From assembly GCF_001570425.1 (NCBI RefSeq), contig NZ_BCSX01000045.1, positions 1 through 64,000 on the forward strand: 64,000 bases of DNA. The letters are read 5' to 3'. The stretch is from Mycolicibacterium brisbanense. Lineage in GTDB: Bacteria; Actinomycetota; Actinomycetes; Mycobacteriales; Mycobacteriaceae. The notes under the pieces were generated by a model that searched no databases, was not told the origin of the DNA, and saw nothing but the letters and a program-made list of their open reading frames with translations. The position numbers and the translations under genes were made by a program. Within the stretch, counting starts at the first letter, position 1, and every line of letters begins with the position of its first letter. Shown one piece after another: positions 10,325 through 19,863 of the stretch.

Positions 10325-10993
10325 ATGAAGGTCGCCATCGCCGGTGCGGGTGCCGTCGGCCGCTCCATCGCCCGGGAACTGTTGGAGAACAACCACGACG
10401 TGACGCTGCTGGAGCGCAACCTCGAGCACATCGACGTCGACGCCATCCCGGCGGCGCACTGGCGTCTGGGTGACGCCTGTGAGATCACCGTGCTGGAGTC
10501 GCTGCAGCTGCAACAGTTCGACGTCGTCATCGCGGCCACGGGCGACGACAAGGTCAACGTGGTCCTCAGCTTGCTGGCCAAGACCGAGTTCGCGGTAGCG
10601 CGCGTGGTGGCGCGGGTCAACGACCCTCGCAACGAGTGGCTGTTCGACGAGAACTGGGGCGTCGACGTCGCGGTGTCGACGCCGCGGATGCTGGCCTCAC
10701 TGGTCGAAGAGGCGGTCGCCGTGGGCGATCTGGTGCGGCTGATGGAATTCCGCAAGGGTCAGGCCAACCTGGTGGAGATCACGCTGCCCGCCGACACGCC
10801 GTGGGGCGGAAAGCCGGTGAAGCGGCTGAATCTTCCGCGGGATGCCTCGTTGGTCACCATCCTGCGTGGCCCGCGGGTGATCGTGCCGCAGTCCGACGAA
10901 CCGCTGGAGGGCGGCGACGAGCTGTTGTTCGTGACCGTCAGCGAGGTCGAGGATGAGCTGCGCGCACTGCTGCTGGATCCGTCCGCGCGCTGA
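10325..10993 (+). CDS. ceoC: TrkA-type K+ uptake regulator (CeoC)
   Basis: This second RCK protein has 222 residues. It begins MKVAIAGAGAVGRSIARELL with the GxGxxG dinucleotide-binding motif, and has an RCK-C domain at residues ~145-215 (PADTPWGGKPVKRL and following). It has a strong ribosome-binding site, GAGGAGGGG, about 5 nt before the ATG. It is predicted to pair with CeoB in an NAD(H)/ATP-responsive ring that gates a K+ channel. It converges on the DUF3159 gene 12 bp away. Confidence 0.93.
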   Translation: MKVAIAGAGAVGRSIARELLENNHDVTLLERNLEHIDVDAIPAAHWRLGDACEITVLESLQLQQFDVVIAATGDDKVNVVLSLLAKTEFAVARVVARVNDPRNEWLFDENWGVDVAVSTPRMLASLVEEAVAVGDLVRLMEFRKGQANLVEITLPADTPWGGKPVKRLNLPRDASLVTILRGPRVIVPQSDEPLEGGDELLFVTVSEVEDELRALLLDPSAR

Positions 10994-11005
10994 GCGGGAA
11001 ACCGC

Positions 11006-11692
11006 TCAGTCGGTGGTTTCGGCGCCCTGGTGGGCGTGTACGGCGTTGCGCGCGACGCGGATGGCCAGATAGGTCACGAGTGCGGCGGCGGCCGTCAGCG
11101 GCCATCCCATGGCGATTCGGGCAACGCCGAGCCAGCCGGTCTGGTCGGCTTGATACAGATGCTGCTGCACCAGGAATCGCGATGCGAACACCAGCACCCA
11201 GATCACCGTCGCGACGTCGAACGCCAGGACGGCCTTACGCACATCGCGCCAGGCTCGGTCGTGGGAGTTGACCCAGCCCCAGATGTAGCCGACCATCGGC
11301 CGCCGGATGAGAACCGAGACGCCGAACACCACGGCCCAGAACAACGACGTCCAAATGCCAAGCAGGAAAAAGCCTTTCGACTCCCCCACCACGTAGGCGA
11401 TGAGCGCGCTGATGCCGACGCCGAAGAAGCCGGAGACGGCGGGCTGAACCGAGTCGTGGCGGATCAGTCGCCAGATGAGAATGAGGGTGGCCACGCCGAG
11501 CGCCGCGCCGATCGCGGGCATCAGGCCGAACAATGTCGAAACCGGGACGAACACCACCACCGGCAGCGACGAGTAGATCAGGCCGCTGATGCCGCCCATC
11601 TGATCCAGGATTGCCCGACCTCGGGCAGCGGTCAGCTCCGGCTCGGGCTCACTCGTGGGTGGTGCGGGAGCGCTGTCGTCGCTCAAGCTCAC
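11006..11692 (-). CDS. DUF3159 membrane protein
   Basis: This 228-residue integral membrane protein of the actinobacterial DUF3159 family is Rv2693c-like. It has a short acidic Pro-rich cytosolic N-terminus and about five or six membrane segments. These include ~35-80 (SLPVVVFVPVSTLFGLMPAI), ~95-115, ~118-140 and ~180-215. The function is unknown. Its start overlaps the stop of the OB-fold gene by 4 bp (ATGA), so the two are translated together. Confidence 0.85.
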   Translation of the reverse strand: MSLSDDSAPAPPTSEPEPELTAARGRAILDQMGGISGLIYSSLPVVVFVPVSTLFGLMPAIGAALGVATLILIWRLIRHDSVQPAVSGFFGVGISALIAYVVGESKGFFLLGIWTSLFWAVVFGVSVLIRRPMVGYIWGWVNSHDRAWRDVRKAVLAFDVATVIWVLVFASRFLVQQHLYQADQTGWLGVARIAMGWPLTAAAALVTYLAIRVARNAVHAHQGAETTD

Positions 11693-12060
11693 TTCTGAAT
11701 TTCGTAACGCGGGTTGTAAATCGCCTTGGTGCCGTTCTCCAGCTGACCGACGCGGCCCTGCACCCGCAAGGTGCGGCCGGATTCGATGCCGGGGATGCGG
11801 CGCTGGCCCAGCCAGACCAGCATCACCGTGTCGGTGCCGTCGAACAGTTCGGCCTTCACGCCGCCGGAACAGGCTTTGCCGTTACATTCGACACTGCGCA
11901 GGGTTCCGACCATGGTGACCTCTTGGCCGCGCTGGCAGTTGATCGCCTTCATCGCGCCGGTGTTGGCCGCCTCGTCACTGAGCTCTTCGACGTCGAGTTG
12001 CTCTGGGTCTTCTGTCAGGCGTCGAGTTAGCCGGCGCAGATACCCTTCGGCCGTAGACAT
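11689..12060 (-). CDS. OB-fold nucleic-acid-binding protein
   Basis: The product is 123 residues from the ATG at 12060, which has GGAGAG 5 nt upstream. The upstream extension to 12240 runs into the divergent gene and is rejected. A short helical N-terminus is followed by an OB-fold (from ~residue 45: EVTMVGTLRSVECN, later LVWLGQRRIPGIESGRTLRV) like those in DNA replication and repair proteins. It is Rv2694c-like. The precise partner is unknown. Confidence 0.85.
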   Translation of the reverse strand: MSTAEGYLRRLTRRLTEDPEQLDVEELSDEAANTGAMKAINCQRGQEVTMVGTLRSVECNGKACSGGVKAELFDGTDTVMLVWLGQRRIPGIESGRTLRVQGRVGQLENGTKAIYNPRYEIQK

Positions 12061-12193
12061 GGCCTCTCCTGACCTTTCGCGGATTCTTTGTGAACCCACC
12101 CAACCATCGCCACGGTAGACCTCTTGTTGCCGGAATGCCACGTGGGCGCGGGTCGGCGCGCCGATTCTCCCAAGTGCCAGGCAGGATCGTGTG

Positions 12194-12892
12194 ATGAACG
12201 TCATTCTCCGAGGTGTCACCACGGTGCTGTTACCCGGCACCGGGTCCGATGACGACTACGTTTACCGGGCATTTTCCGACGCATTGCATGAGGTCGGGGC
12301 GCTGTTGGTGACGCCGTCGCCCCAGCCGCACCGGCTCGTCGACGGATACCGCGATGCGCTCGACGACGCCGCCCGCTCCGGCCCGATCGCTGTCGGCGGG
12401 GTGTCGATCGGAGCTGTCGTGGCCACCGCGTGGGCACTGGCCCATCCCGGCCGGGCCGTGGCCGTACTCGCCGCGCTGCCACCGTGGACCGGGTCTCCGG
12501 AGAATGCGCCCGCCGCATTGCTGGCACGCCAGTCGGCGCAGCTGTTGCGCCGGGATGGCCTGGCCGCGACAGTGGCGCAGATGAGGGCATCGAGCCCGCC
12601 GTGGCTGGCCGATGAGTTGACCCGGTCCTGGGTCGGGCAGTGGCCGACGCTGCCCGACGCGATGGAGGAGGCCGCGGGACATGCCGCACCCGACTGCGCT
12701 GACCTGGAACGACTGACGGTGCCGCTGGGAGTTGTCGTGGCGACCGACGATCCCGTTCATCCGGCAGAGGTCGGCTTCGAATGGGTTTCCGCCGCACCGC
12801 GGGCCGCGCTGCGCGCGGTCACCCTGGAGGAGATGGGCGCGAAGACGGGCATCGTCGGCGCGGCGTGCGTGGCGGCCCTGCAGGAGGCGTGA
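12194..12892 (+). CDS. small alpha/beta hydrolase
   Basis: This 232-residue protein is similar to Rv2695. It has a short alpha/beta-hydrolase core: a nucleophile elbow G-V-S-I-G near residue 71 inside GPIAVGGVSIGAVVATAWAL, and a late strand VPLGVVVATDDPVHP carrying the likely acid residue. The substrate is unknown. ATG 12194 is chosen over the in-frame GTG one codon earlier. It is divergent from the OB-fold gene with about 130 bp between starts. Confidence 0.8.
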   Translation: MNVILRGVTTVLLPGTGSDDDYVYRAFSDALHEVGALLVTPSPQPHRLVDGYRDALDDAARSGPIAVGGVSIGAVVATAWALAHPGRAVAVLAALPPWTGSPENAPAALLARQSAQLLRRDGLAATVAQMRASSPPWLADELTRSWVGQWPTLPDAMEEAAGHAAPDCADLERLTVPLGVVVATDDPVHPAEVGFEWVSAAPRAALRAVTLEEMGAKTGIVGAACVAALQEA

Positions 12893-12910
12893 GAACCGGC
12901 CGACGCCGCC

Positions 12911-13654
12911 CTATCCGCCGGTGATGGTACGGAGCTGCTGCATGGCCGAACCCTGGGCACTGCGCCGGGCCACCGGCTCGGGCTCGTTCTGCTGCAGTGG
13001 CGGCGCCTGCTGACCGGCCGCGGCCTGGGCGGCGGCCTGCGCAGCGGCTGCCCGCAATTGCGCAGCCATCGGTTCCGGCAACTCCACCGCGAGCGGGGTG
13101 CGCACCGGCAGCGGTGTCTCACCACGGCGAACCACGGTGTCGGCCAACGCTGTCCGGGCTTCCTCGGCCAGCGCGTCGACGGTGTCCGGAGCGCCGTTGA
13201 CCACGCACCGCACCATCCAGCGGTACCCGTCGACACCGATGAACCGCACCACGCCGCCGTTGCCGGCGCCGACCACCTCACGGCCCCATCGCCCGTCCTC
13301 GATGGCGACCGACGCCGCGTCCTTGCGCAGCGAGTCGGCCAGCTCGGTGGCCACTTCGCGCCACAGCCCGGGGCTCTTGGGCGCCGCGTATGCCGCGATG
13401 GTGAACCGGCCGTTCGGTGTCACCACCCAGACCGCGCTGGGCGCCCCGGCCTCGTTGAGTTCGACCTGAACCTGGCCGCCGTCGGGCATCGGGATGAGCA
13501 CCGAGCCCAGGTCGAGGCGCCCCTGGGCAGCCACCGAGGCGTCGTCGAAGTCCTCGACGTCGAACGGGCCCTCGAAGTCGTCGTCGGTCACCGCATCGGC
13601 AGCCGCGTCCGCGTCGTCGGGCGCCGGGTCTTTTTCATGTTTTCCGTATGCCAT
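12911..13654 (-). CDS. DUF3710 protein
   Basis: This 247-residue soluble protein belongs to the actinobacterial DUF3710 family (Rv2696c-like). The N-terminus is acidic (residues ~8-45). The central core at ~50-190 includes VWVVTPNGRFTIAAYAAPKS, WREVATELADSLRKDAA and RWMVRCVVNGAPDTVD. The C-terminus is an Ala/Gln-rich stretch. The function is unknown. Its ATG shares one base with the dut stop codon (TGATG), so the genes are translationally coupled, a conserved arrangement in mycobacteria. Confidence 0.87.
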   Translation of the reverse strand: MAYGKHEKDPAPDDADAAADAVTDDDFEGPFDVEDFDDASVAAQGRLDLGSVLIPMPDGGQVQVELNEAGAPSAVWVVTPNGRFTIAAYAAPKSPGLWREVATELADSLRKDAASVAIEDGRWGREVVGAGNGGVVRFIGVDGYRWMVRCVVNGAPDTVDALAEEARTALADTVVRRGETPLPVRTPLAVELPEPMAAQLRAAAAQAAAQAAAGQQAPPLQQNEPEPVARRSAQGSAMQQLRTITGG

Positions 13655-14118
13655 CACAAACTCGCATGTCCGCCGGAGGAACCGTAGCCACCTGCGCCAC
13701 GGGAAGTGTCGGCCAGGCCTGCCTCGTCGAACGAGGTCACCTCGACCAGTTCGGGAAGTTCTACCCGTTGCACCAGCAACTGGGCAATCCGGTCGCCGCG
13801 GCTGATCTCGATGGGTGTCTCGGGGTCGAGGTTGATCAGCGAGACCTTGATCTCACCGCGGTAACCGGCATCGATGGTGCCCGGGCTGTTGACGATCGAA
13901 AGTCCTACGCGCGCAGCCAAACCCGAACGTGGATGGACCAATCCCACCATTCCGTGCGGGATCGCCACGGCCACACCGGTCGGCACCAGCGCACGCTGCC
14001 CTGGTGCCAGATGGACGTCCTGCGCGCTGTAGAGGTCGACGCCCGCGTCGCCGTCGTGCGCCCGGGCGGGCATCGGGAGATCGCGGTCCAATCGGACCAC
14101 CGCCAGAGAGTTGGACAC
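13654..14118 (-). CDS. dut: dUTP pyrophosphatase
   Basis: Dut hydrolyses dUTP to dUMP and PPi, keeping uracil out of DNA and feeding dTMP synthesis. It acts as a trimer. The 154 residues from GTG 14118 match the M. tuberculosis length. All five motifs are visible: [13 protein letters not shown] (I), [12 protein letters not shown] (II), [15 protein letters not shown] (III), [11 protein letters not shown] (IV) and the Gly-rich C-terminal arm [14 protein letters not shown] (V). Only 25 bp separate its start from the divergent DUF3093 gene. Confidence 0.97.
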   Translation of the reverse strand: MSNSLAVVRLDRDLPMPARAHDGDAGVDLYSAQDVHLAPGQRALVPTGVAVAIPHGMVGLVHPRSGLAARVGLSIVNSPGTIDAGYRGEIKVSLINLDPETPIEISRGDRIAQLLVQRVELPELVEVTSFDEAGLADTSRGAGGYGSSGGHASL

Positions 14119-14143
14119 GACGTCACAGATTACTCTGAGCCAC

Positions 14144-14623
14144 GTGTCAGACACGCGCGCAACCACCCAAACCGTGCGCTACCACGAGCGGTTGTGGGTG
14201 CCTTGGTGGTGGACTCTGCCGGCAGCAGTGCTGGCAGCGCTCATCGCCCTCGAGGTCAACCAGGCTGTTTCCGCACTGCCCAATTGGGTGTCGTTCGTGG
14301 TGCTGTTCGGCGTGGCGGGCGCCGTGCTGAGTTGGTTCAGCAAGGTCGAATTGCGTGTGGTCGGCCGGCCGGGCGGCGGCACCGAACTATGGATCGGCGG
14401 CGCGCACCTGCCGACCAGCGTCATCGCCCGGACTGCGGAAGTGCCGCGCTCGGCCAAAACGGCCGCCCTGGGTCGTCAGCTCGACCCGGCGGCCTACGTC
14501 GTGCACCGGGCCTGGGTCGGCCCGATGGTGCTGGTGGTACTCGACGATCCGGATGACCCCACCCCGTACTGGCTGATCAGTACGCGTCATCCAGACCGCG
14601 TGCTCGCCGCGCTGCAGGACTGA
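14144..14623 (+). CDS. DUF3093 membrane protein
   Basis: This 159-residue protein is Rv2698-like, from the GTG at 14144 (N-terminus [20 protein letters not shown]). It has two membrane helices at residues ~20-65 ([20 protein letters not shown] and [15 protein letters not shown]). A soluble domain follows, typical of actinobacterial DUF3093. The function is unknown. The alternative start at 14111 would overlap the dut start codon and lacks a better ribosome site. Confidence 0.83.
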   Translation: MSDTRATTQTVRYHERLWVPWWWTLPAAVLAALIALEVNQAVSALPNWVSFVVLFGVAGAVLSWFSKVELRVVGRPGGGTELWIGGAHLPTSVIARTAEVPRSAKTAALGRQLDPAAYVVHRAWVGPMVLVVLDDPDDPTPYWLISTRHPDRVLAALQD

Positions 14624-14632
14624 GCGCGCCGG

Positions 14633-14935
14633 TCAGGCGGCGCAGTCCGTGCAGATCATCACGCCGTCCTTCTCACTGGCGAGACGGCTGCGGTGATGCA
14701 CCAAGAAGCAGCTCGAGCAGGTGAACTCATCCGCCTGCTTCGGAACCACCCGCACCGAAAGCTCTTCGCCGGAGAGATCCGCTCCCGGCAGCTCGAACGA
14801 TTCGGCGGATTCGGATTCGTCGACATCGACGACAGCCGATTGCGCCTCGTTACGTCGGGCCTTCAGCTCCTCAAGTGAGTCCTCGGAAACCTCGTCGGTC
14901 TCTGTTCGCCGCGGCGCGTCGTAATCGGTAGCCAT
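14633..14935 (-). CDS. DUF4193 small zinc-ribbon-like protein
   Basis: This 99-residue protein is Rv2699c-like. The body is acidic (ETDEVSEDSLEELKARRNE, DVDESESAESFELPG). It ends in a compact four-cysteine element, C-S-S-C near residue 75 and C-T-D-C at the C-terminus, suggesting zinc binding. This family is conserved across actinobacteria, and its function is unknown. The ATG at 14935 is chosen because it gives the conserved MATDYDAPRR N-terminus. A CRP operator lies upstream, shared with cei. Confidence 0.88.
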   Translation of the reverse strand: MATDYDAPRRTETDEVSEDSLEELKARRNEAQSAVVDVDESESAESFELPGADLSGEELSVRVVPKQADEFTCSSCFLVHHRSRLASEKDGVMICTDCAA

Positions 14936-15028
14936 AAGCGCTATCCCCTCCCTAAACCTTGCAGCAGAGGTTTGTACCAGCGTCGAACGCATTACCCAAA
15001 CGATTCGTGCCCTTATTGCCACATGTTG

Positions 15029-15050
15029 CAGTGTGATTTACATCACACTG
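15029..15050. promoter_or_regulatory. CRP (cAMP receptor protein) operator
   Basis: A perfect palindrome with 8-bp arms CAGTGTGA / TCACACTG around a 6-bp centre contains TGTGA-N6-TCACA, the mycobacterial CRP consensus with the favoured T at the third centre position. It lies between the divergent DUF4193 gene and cei. Its centre is about 62 bp from the cei start and 105 bp from the DUF4193 start, so CRP-cAMP could control either or both. Confidence 0.85.
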
Positions 15051-15101
15051 TTGTGCGGACTCTGCCGCTGTGCAGGGCAACCGTGCCTTTAGAGTGCAGG
15101 G

Positions 15102-15752
15102 GTGGTCGCACAAATCACCGACGGCACCGCGTTCGACCGGCACGGTCGGCCGTTCCGGCGGCGCAACACCGTCCCCGCCATCGTGCTGTTCGCCATCCTG
15201 GCGGTGGTGACGCTGGTGGTGTGGATCGTCGCGCTCAATCGGCCCGCCGACGTCCGTGAGGCCACGGTGTGCAACCCGCCGCCGCCCGCCACCGACCCTG
15301 CGACTCCCAAACTGGGCGAACAGGTGGCCCGATCGGCGATGACCGACACCACCCCCGCGGCGCTCAGCGACACCAAGATCCGGGTGCTGAACGCCAGCGG
15401 ACAGGGCGGTCAGGCCGGCGAGATCGCCGGCGAATTGCGTGACCTGGGTTTTGCCCAGCCCGAAGCCGCCAACGATCCGATCTACAACCACACCAGACTG
15501 GAATGCCAGGGTCAGATCCGGTTCGGCCCGACCGGTCGAGCCGCGGCCGCGGCGGTCTGGCTGGTGGCTCCGTGCACGGAGTTGTTCCAGGACGAAAGGC
15601 CGGACGCCACAGTCGATCTGGCGTTGGGCACGGAATTCACCGAACTGGCCAGCAGCGACGACATCAACGCCGTGCTGGCCAGCCTGCGCCCCGACGCCAC
15701 CGGACCCGCCGATTCGGCGCTGCTGTCAAAGATCCATACCGGCGCCTGCTAG
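15102..15752 (+). CDS. cei: cell envelope integrity protein Cei
   Basis: This 216-residue protein is identical in length to Rv2700. It has a short cytosolic N-terminus, one membrane helix at residues ~27-47 (AIVLFAILAVVTLVVWIVAL), and an extracytoplasmic LytR_C-type domain (TKIRVLNASGQGGQAGEIAG and following). Cei proteins support mycobacterial envelope integrity and virulence. The start is GTG. A CRP site precedes it, and its 3' end overlaps suhB by 27 bp in convergent orientation. Confidence 0.92.
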   Translation: MVAQITDGTAFDRHGRPFRRRNTVPAIVLFAILAVVTLVVWIVALNRPADVREATVCNPPPPATDPATPKLGEQVARSAMTDTTPAALSDTKIRVLNASGQGGQAGEIAGELRDLGFAQPEAANDPIYNHTRLECQGQIRFGPTGRAAAAAVWLVAPCTELFQDERPDATVDLALGTEFTELASSDDINAVLASLRPDATGPADSALLSKIHTGAC

Positions 15753-16580
15753 GGCGTCGTGCAGTGCGCCAGCGACACCGGGAGCCGCGGCACCCACGCG
15801 TCCGGCGCCCGTGATGGCCGGCAACCACACCGTGGCCCCGGCCTCGGCGGCGATCAAGGCCCCGGCCGCCCAGTCCCAGACGTGCACGCCGTCCTCGTAG
15901 TACGCGTCGAGCTGGCCGGCAGCGACCATGCACAGATCCAGTGCGCACGAGCCGAGCCGTCGCACGTCGCGGACCGCGGGCAGCAACTGTGCGAGCACTT
16001 CGGCCTGCTGGCGCCGCTGTTCGGGGACGTAGGCGAACCCCGTCCCCACCAGGGCCATGCCCAGATCGTCGACCGCAGTGCACCGCAGCGGCGTGCTGAC
16101 CCCGTCATACTGCACCGCGGCCCCCTGCCCCAGCGCCGCCGAATACACCGATCCGGCGGCGACATTGGCGACGGCTCCGGCCACCGATCGGCCGTCGAGC
16201 TGCACGGCCACCGACACGGCGTAGGCCGGGATGCCGTAGACGAAGTTCACGGTGCCGTCGATGGGGTCGATCACCCAGCGCAGCCCGTCGCTGCCGCTGC
16301 GGCCGCCCTCTTCCTCGCCGAGAATCTCGTCGGCGGGCCGCAGCTCGGCAAGCCGCTCACGCAACCATCGCTCGGTCTCGGTGTCGACGATCGTCACCGG
16401 GTCGGTCCGCGTGCTCTTGGACCGCACGGCACCGCCTTCGTCATGTGCTTGGCCCCCGTCGTCCGAAACCCCGTCTCCGAATACCTCGATACGACGGCGT
16501 CGGACGAGTGCGGCGGCCTCGGTCGCCAACTGTTCGGCTACTCCGCGCAGGACGGCCGGGTCGGTGCTGTTGTCTGTCAC
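15726..16580 (-). CDS. suhB: inositol-1-monophosphatase SuhB
   Basis: SuhB removes phosphate from inositol-1-phosphate, giving myo-inositol for phosphatidylinositol, mannosides and mycothiol. The 284-residue protein has the Mg2+-dependent phosphatase motifs GEEEGGRSG, WVIDPIDGTVNFVYGIPAYA and the late VHVWDWAAGALIAAEAGA. It is expected to act as a dimer and is inhibited by Li+. The start is GTG at 16580. Its last 27 bp overlap the cei 3' end. Confidence 0.95.
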   Translation of the reverse strand: MTDNSTDPAVLRGVAEQLATEAAALVRRRRIEVFGDGVSDDGGQAHDEGGAVRSKSTRTDPVTIVDTETERWLRERLAELRPADEILGEEEGGRSGSDGLRWVIDPIDGTVNFVYGIPAYAVSVAVQLDGRSVAGAVANVAAGSVYSAALGQGAAVQYDGVSTPLRCTAVDDLGMALVGTGFAYVPEQRRQQAEVLAQLLPAVRDVRRLGSCALDLCMVAAGQLDAYYEDGVHVWDWAAGALIAAEAGATVWLPAITGAGRVGAAAPGVAGALHDALAGAGMDL

Positions 16581-16741
16581 CCTCCTATCGCAACATATCT
16601 TTCCGCCGAAAAGTCGCTCGCGGGATGGCAGACCGCCCGCGTCAGCGTTGACGAGCTACTAGGGTGAGGCGCGGCGCCATTAGCCGGCCCGCCCTCCTGC
16701 CAATCGGCCCCGCAACCGTCTGTCCCGCAGAGGAGCTCCCC

Positions 16742-17548
16742 ATGACCGCACCCGATGTTCCCGCAGCCGAATCTGCCGTCGACGGCTCTGCCCGCCGCGG
16801 TTTCGGCGTCGATGTGGGTGGCAGCGGCGTCAAGGGCGGCATCGTCGATCTCGACACCGGGCAGCTGATCGGCGAGCGGTTCAAGCTCGACACCCCCCAA
16901 CCCTCGACGCCCGAAGCGGTAGCCAAGACCGTCGCCGCGGTGGTGCGGGAGTTCGGCTGGACCGGCAGCCTCGGGGTCACCTACCCCGGTGTGGTGACGA
17001 ACGGCGTCGTGCGCACCGCAGCCAACGTCGACAAGGGCTGGATCGGGGTCAACGCCGCGGAGGTCATCAGTGCCGAGCTGGGCGGCCAGCACGTCACGGT
17101 GCTCAACGACGCCGACGCGGCCGGACTGGCGGAGGAACAGTACGGCGCGGGCAAGGACAACAGCGGCGTGATCGTCTTGCTGACCTTCGGCACCGGCATC
17201 GGCTCCGCGGTGATCCACAACGGTGTGCTGTTGCCCAACACCGAGTTTGGCCACCTTGAGGTCGGCGGCAAAGAAGCCGAGCACCGGGCCGCCTCGTCGG
17301 TCAAGGAGCGCAAGGACTGGAGCTACGAGCGCTGGACCGAAGAGGTCACCAAGGTGCTGACCGTCATCGAGAACGCCATCTGGCCCGATCTGTTCATCGC
17401 CGGCGGCGGCATCAGCCGCAAAGCCGACAAGTGGATCCCGCTGCTGAAGAACCGCACCCCGGTGGTTGCTGCGACGCTGCAGAACACCGCGGGCATTGTC
17501 GGCGCCGCGATGGCAGCCGTCGCCGACGTCACAGCTACCGGTCGGTAG
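16742..17548 (+). CDS. ppgK: polyphosphate glucokinase
   Basis: PpgK phosphorylates glucose using inorganic polyphosphate (or ATP). The 268-residue ROK-family protein shows GFGVDVGGSGVKGGIVDLDT (phosphate 1), VLNDADAAGLAEEQYG (phosphate 2/catalytic Asp), VLLTFGTGIGSAVIHNGVLL and NTEFGHLEVGGKEAEHRA. ATG 16742 is selected over upstream codons because GAGGAG lies 6 nt before it. An 8-bp palindrome (AGCTACCG/CGGTAGCT) spans its stop codon. Confidence 0.96.
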   Translation: MTAPDVPAAESAVDGSARRGFGVDVGGSGVKGGIVDLDTGQLIGERFKLDTPQPSTPEAVAKTVAAVVREFGWTGSLGVTYPGVVTNGVVRTAANVDKGWIGVNAAEVISAELGGQHVTVLNDADAAGLAEEQYGAGKDNSGVIVLLTFGTGIGSAVIHNGVLLPNTEFGHLEVGGKEAEHRAASSVKERKDWSYERWTEEVTKVLTVIENAIWPDLFIAGGGISRKADKWIPLLKNRTPVVAATLQNTAGIVGAAMAAVADVTATGR

Positions 17549-17661
17549 CTTCGCGTTCCGCGATCGGTTACCGGCGGTTCACCACGGCCACGCACGCTCC
17601 GCTCCCCTTCTCGCTGAGGCCAAAATTTGCCGCTAGGCACGGTGCACGCACACACTGTCGT

Positions 17662-17667
17662 TACAAT
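17662..17667 (+). promoter_or_regulatory. candidate -10 box upstream of sigA
   Basis: TACAAT matches the mycobacterial -10 consensus closely and lies 130 bp before the sigA start, in the 248-bp gap after ppgK. No -35 hexamer sits at standard spacing. The assignment rests on the -10 alone. Confidence 0.4.
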
Positions 17668-17796
17668 GGTCTTCGGCGGCCGCCTACCGAATAGCGGCGA
17701 ATATCCCAGCCGATACCAACGCCAACATTCGACAGCCGACGCTTTCGGTGGTGTATGCCCATGCCCACCGAACTACGAAAGACCGAAAGGGTGTAC

Positions 17797-19227
<1,431 letters not shown>

Positions 19228-19239
19228 CAACGTCGACAC

Positions 19240-19282
19240 AACGGCGGATCGGATTGTTCCGACCCGCCGTTTGTCGTTTTTC
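19240..19282 (+). terminator. Rho-independent-type terminator after sigA
   Basis: An inverted repeat with arms AACGGCGG and CCGCCGTT (19240-19247 and 19265-19272) is followed by a T-rich run to about 19281. It begins 12 bp after the sigA stop. Confidence 0.75.
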
Positions 19283-19338
19283 GGTTGCGTTTTCCTCAAT
19301 CACCTTGGCGCTCTCCGGTCTTCGCCTGACCATCAACC

Positions 19339-19371
19339 TGGATTGACAATCCAGATTGATAAATCTAGATT
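19339..19371 (+). promoter_or_regulatory. promoter and paired palindromic operator of the MarR operon
   Basis: TTGACA (19343-19348) and TAGATT (19366-19371) are separated by 17 bp, a near-consensus SigA promoter. The -35 lies inside the palindrome TGGATT-GAC-AATCCA (19339-19353). The -10 lies inside AATCTAGATT (19362-19371). Transcription would start about 7 nt downstream, on the MarR ATG at 19378, giving a leaderless mRNA. Repressor bound to either palindrome would block polymerase. Confidence 0.7.
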
Positions 19372-19377
19372 GACCAT

Positions 19378-19815
19378 ATGGCAGCGCCGCCGAACCCCGA
19401 ACACATCGCCGCAGCGCTATTCGGCGACATCGCGCTGATCACCCGCCGGGTGCGGCAATTGCAAGCGCCCGGCGACTTGACCCTCCCCGAACGGGCCGCA
19501 CTCGAGCGCCTCGATCGGGGCGGTGCGACGTCGGCGGCCGATCTGGCACGGATCGAACAGATCAGCCCCCAGGCGATGGGCGTCACCCTCGGCACGCTGC
19601 AGTCCCGAGGTTTCGTGCAGCGCATGCGCGATCCGCACGATGCCCGCCGGCACCTCATGTCGATCACCTCAGCGGGGTCCGAAATCCTTCAGCACAAGAG
19701 GGATGCCCGGGTCCGCCATTTCACCGAGATCCTCAAAGAGCGGTTCTCCGCCGACGAATTGCAGACCCTCGCGGCCGCGCTGCCGCTGCTCGAACGGCTG
19801 GGCGAACACATCTGA
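19378..19815 (+). CDS. MarR-family regulator
   Basis: This 145-residue winged-helix protein has its HTH at ~residues 45-90, including TLPERAALERLDRGGATSAA, DLARIEQISPQAMGVTLGTL and the wing MRDPHDARRHLMS. MarR proteins are dimeric repressors released by small ligands. No Shine-Dalgarno sequence precedes the ATG, which fits the predicted leaderless start. The next gene, an F420-type oxidoreductase, begins 48 bp downstream and is the probable target together with the operon's own promoter. Confidence 0.9.
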   Translation: MAAPPNPEHIAAALFGDIALITRRVRQLQAPGDLTLPERAALERLDRGGATSAADLARIEQISPQAMGVTLGTLQSRGFVQRMRDPHDARRHLMSITSAGSEILQHKRDARVRHFTEILKERFSADELQTLAAALPLLERLGEHI

Positions 19816-19863
19816 GGCCACGCCGGCGTCACTAGTCACCAAACCAGAAAGGACACGATCCAC

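Noticed and set aside
17533-17550. Terminator after ppgK
   Set aside because: The palindrome AGCTACCG/CGGTAGCT leaves a loop of only two bases and has no T-run, so it is mentioned only under ppgK.
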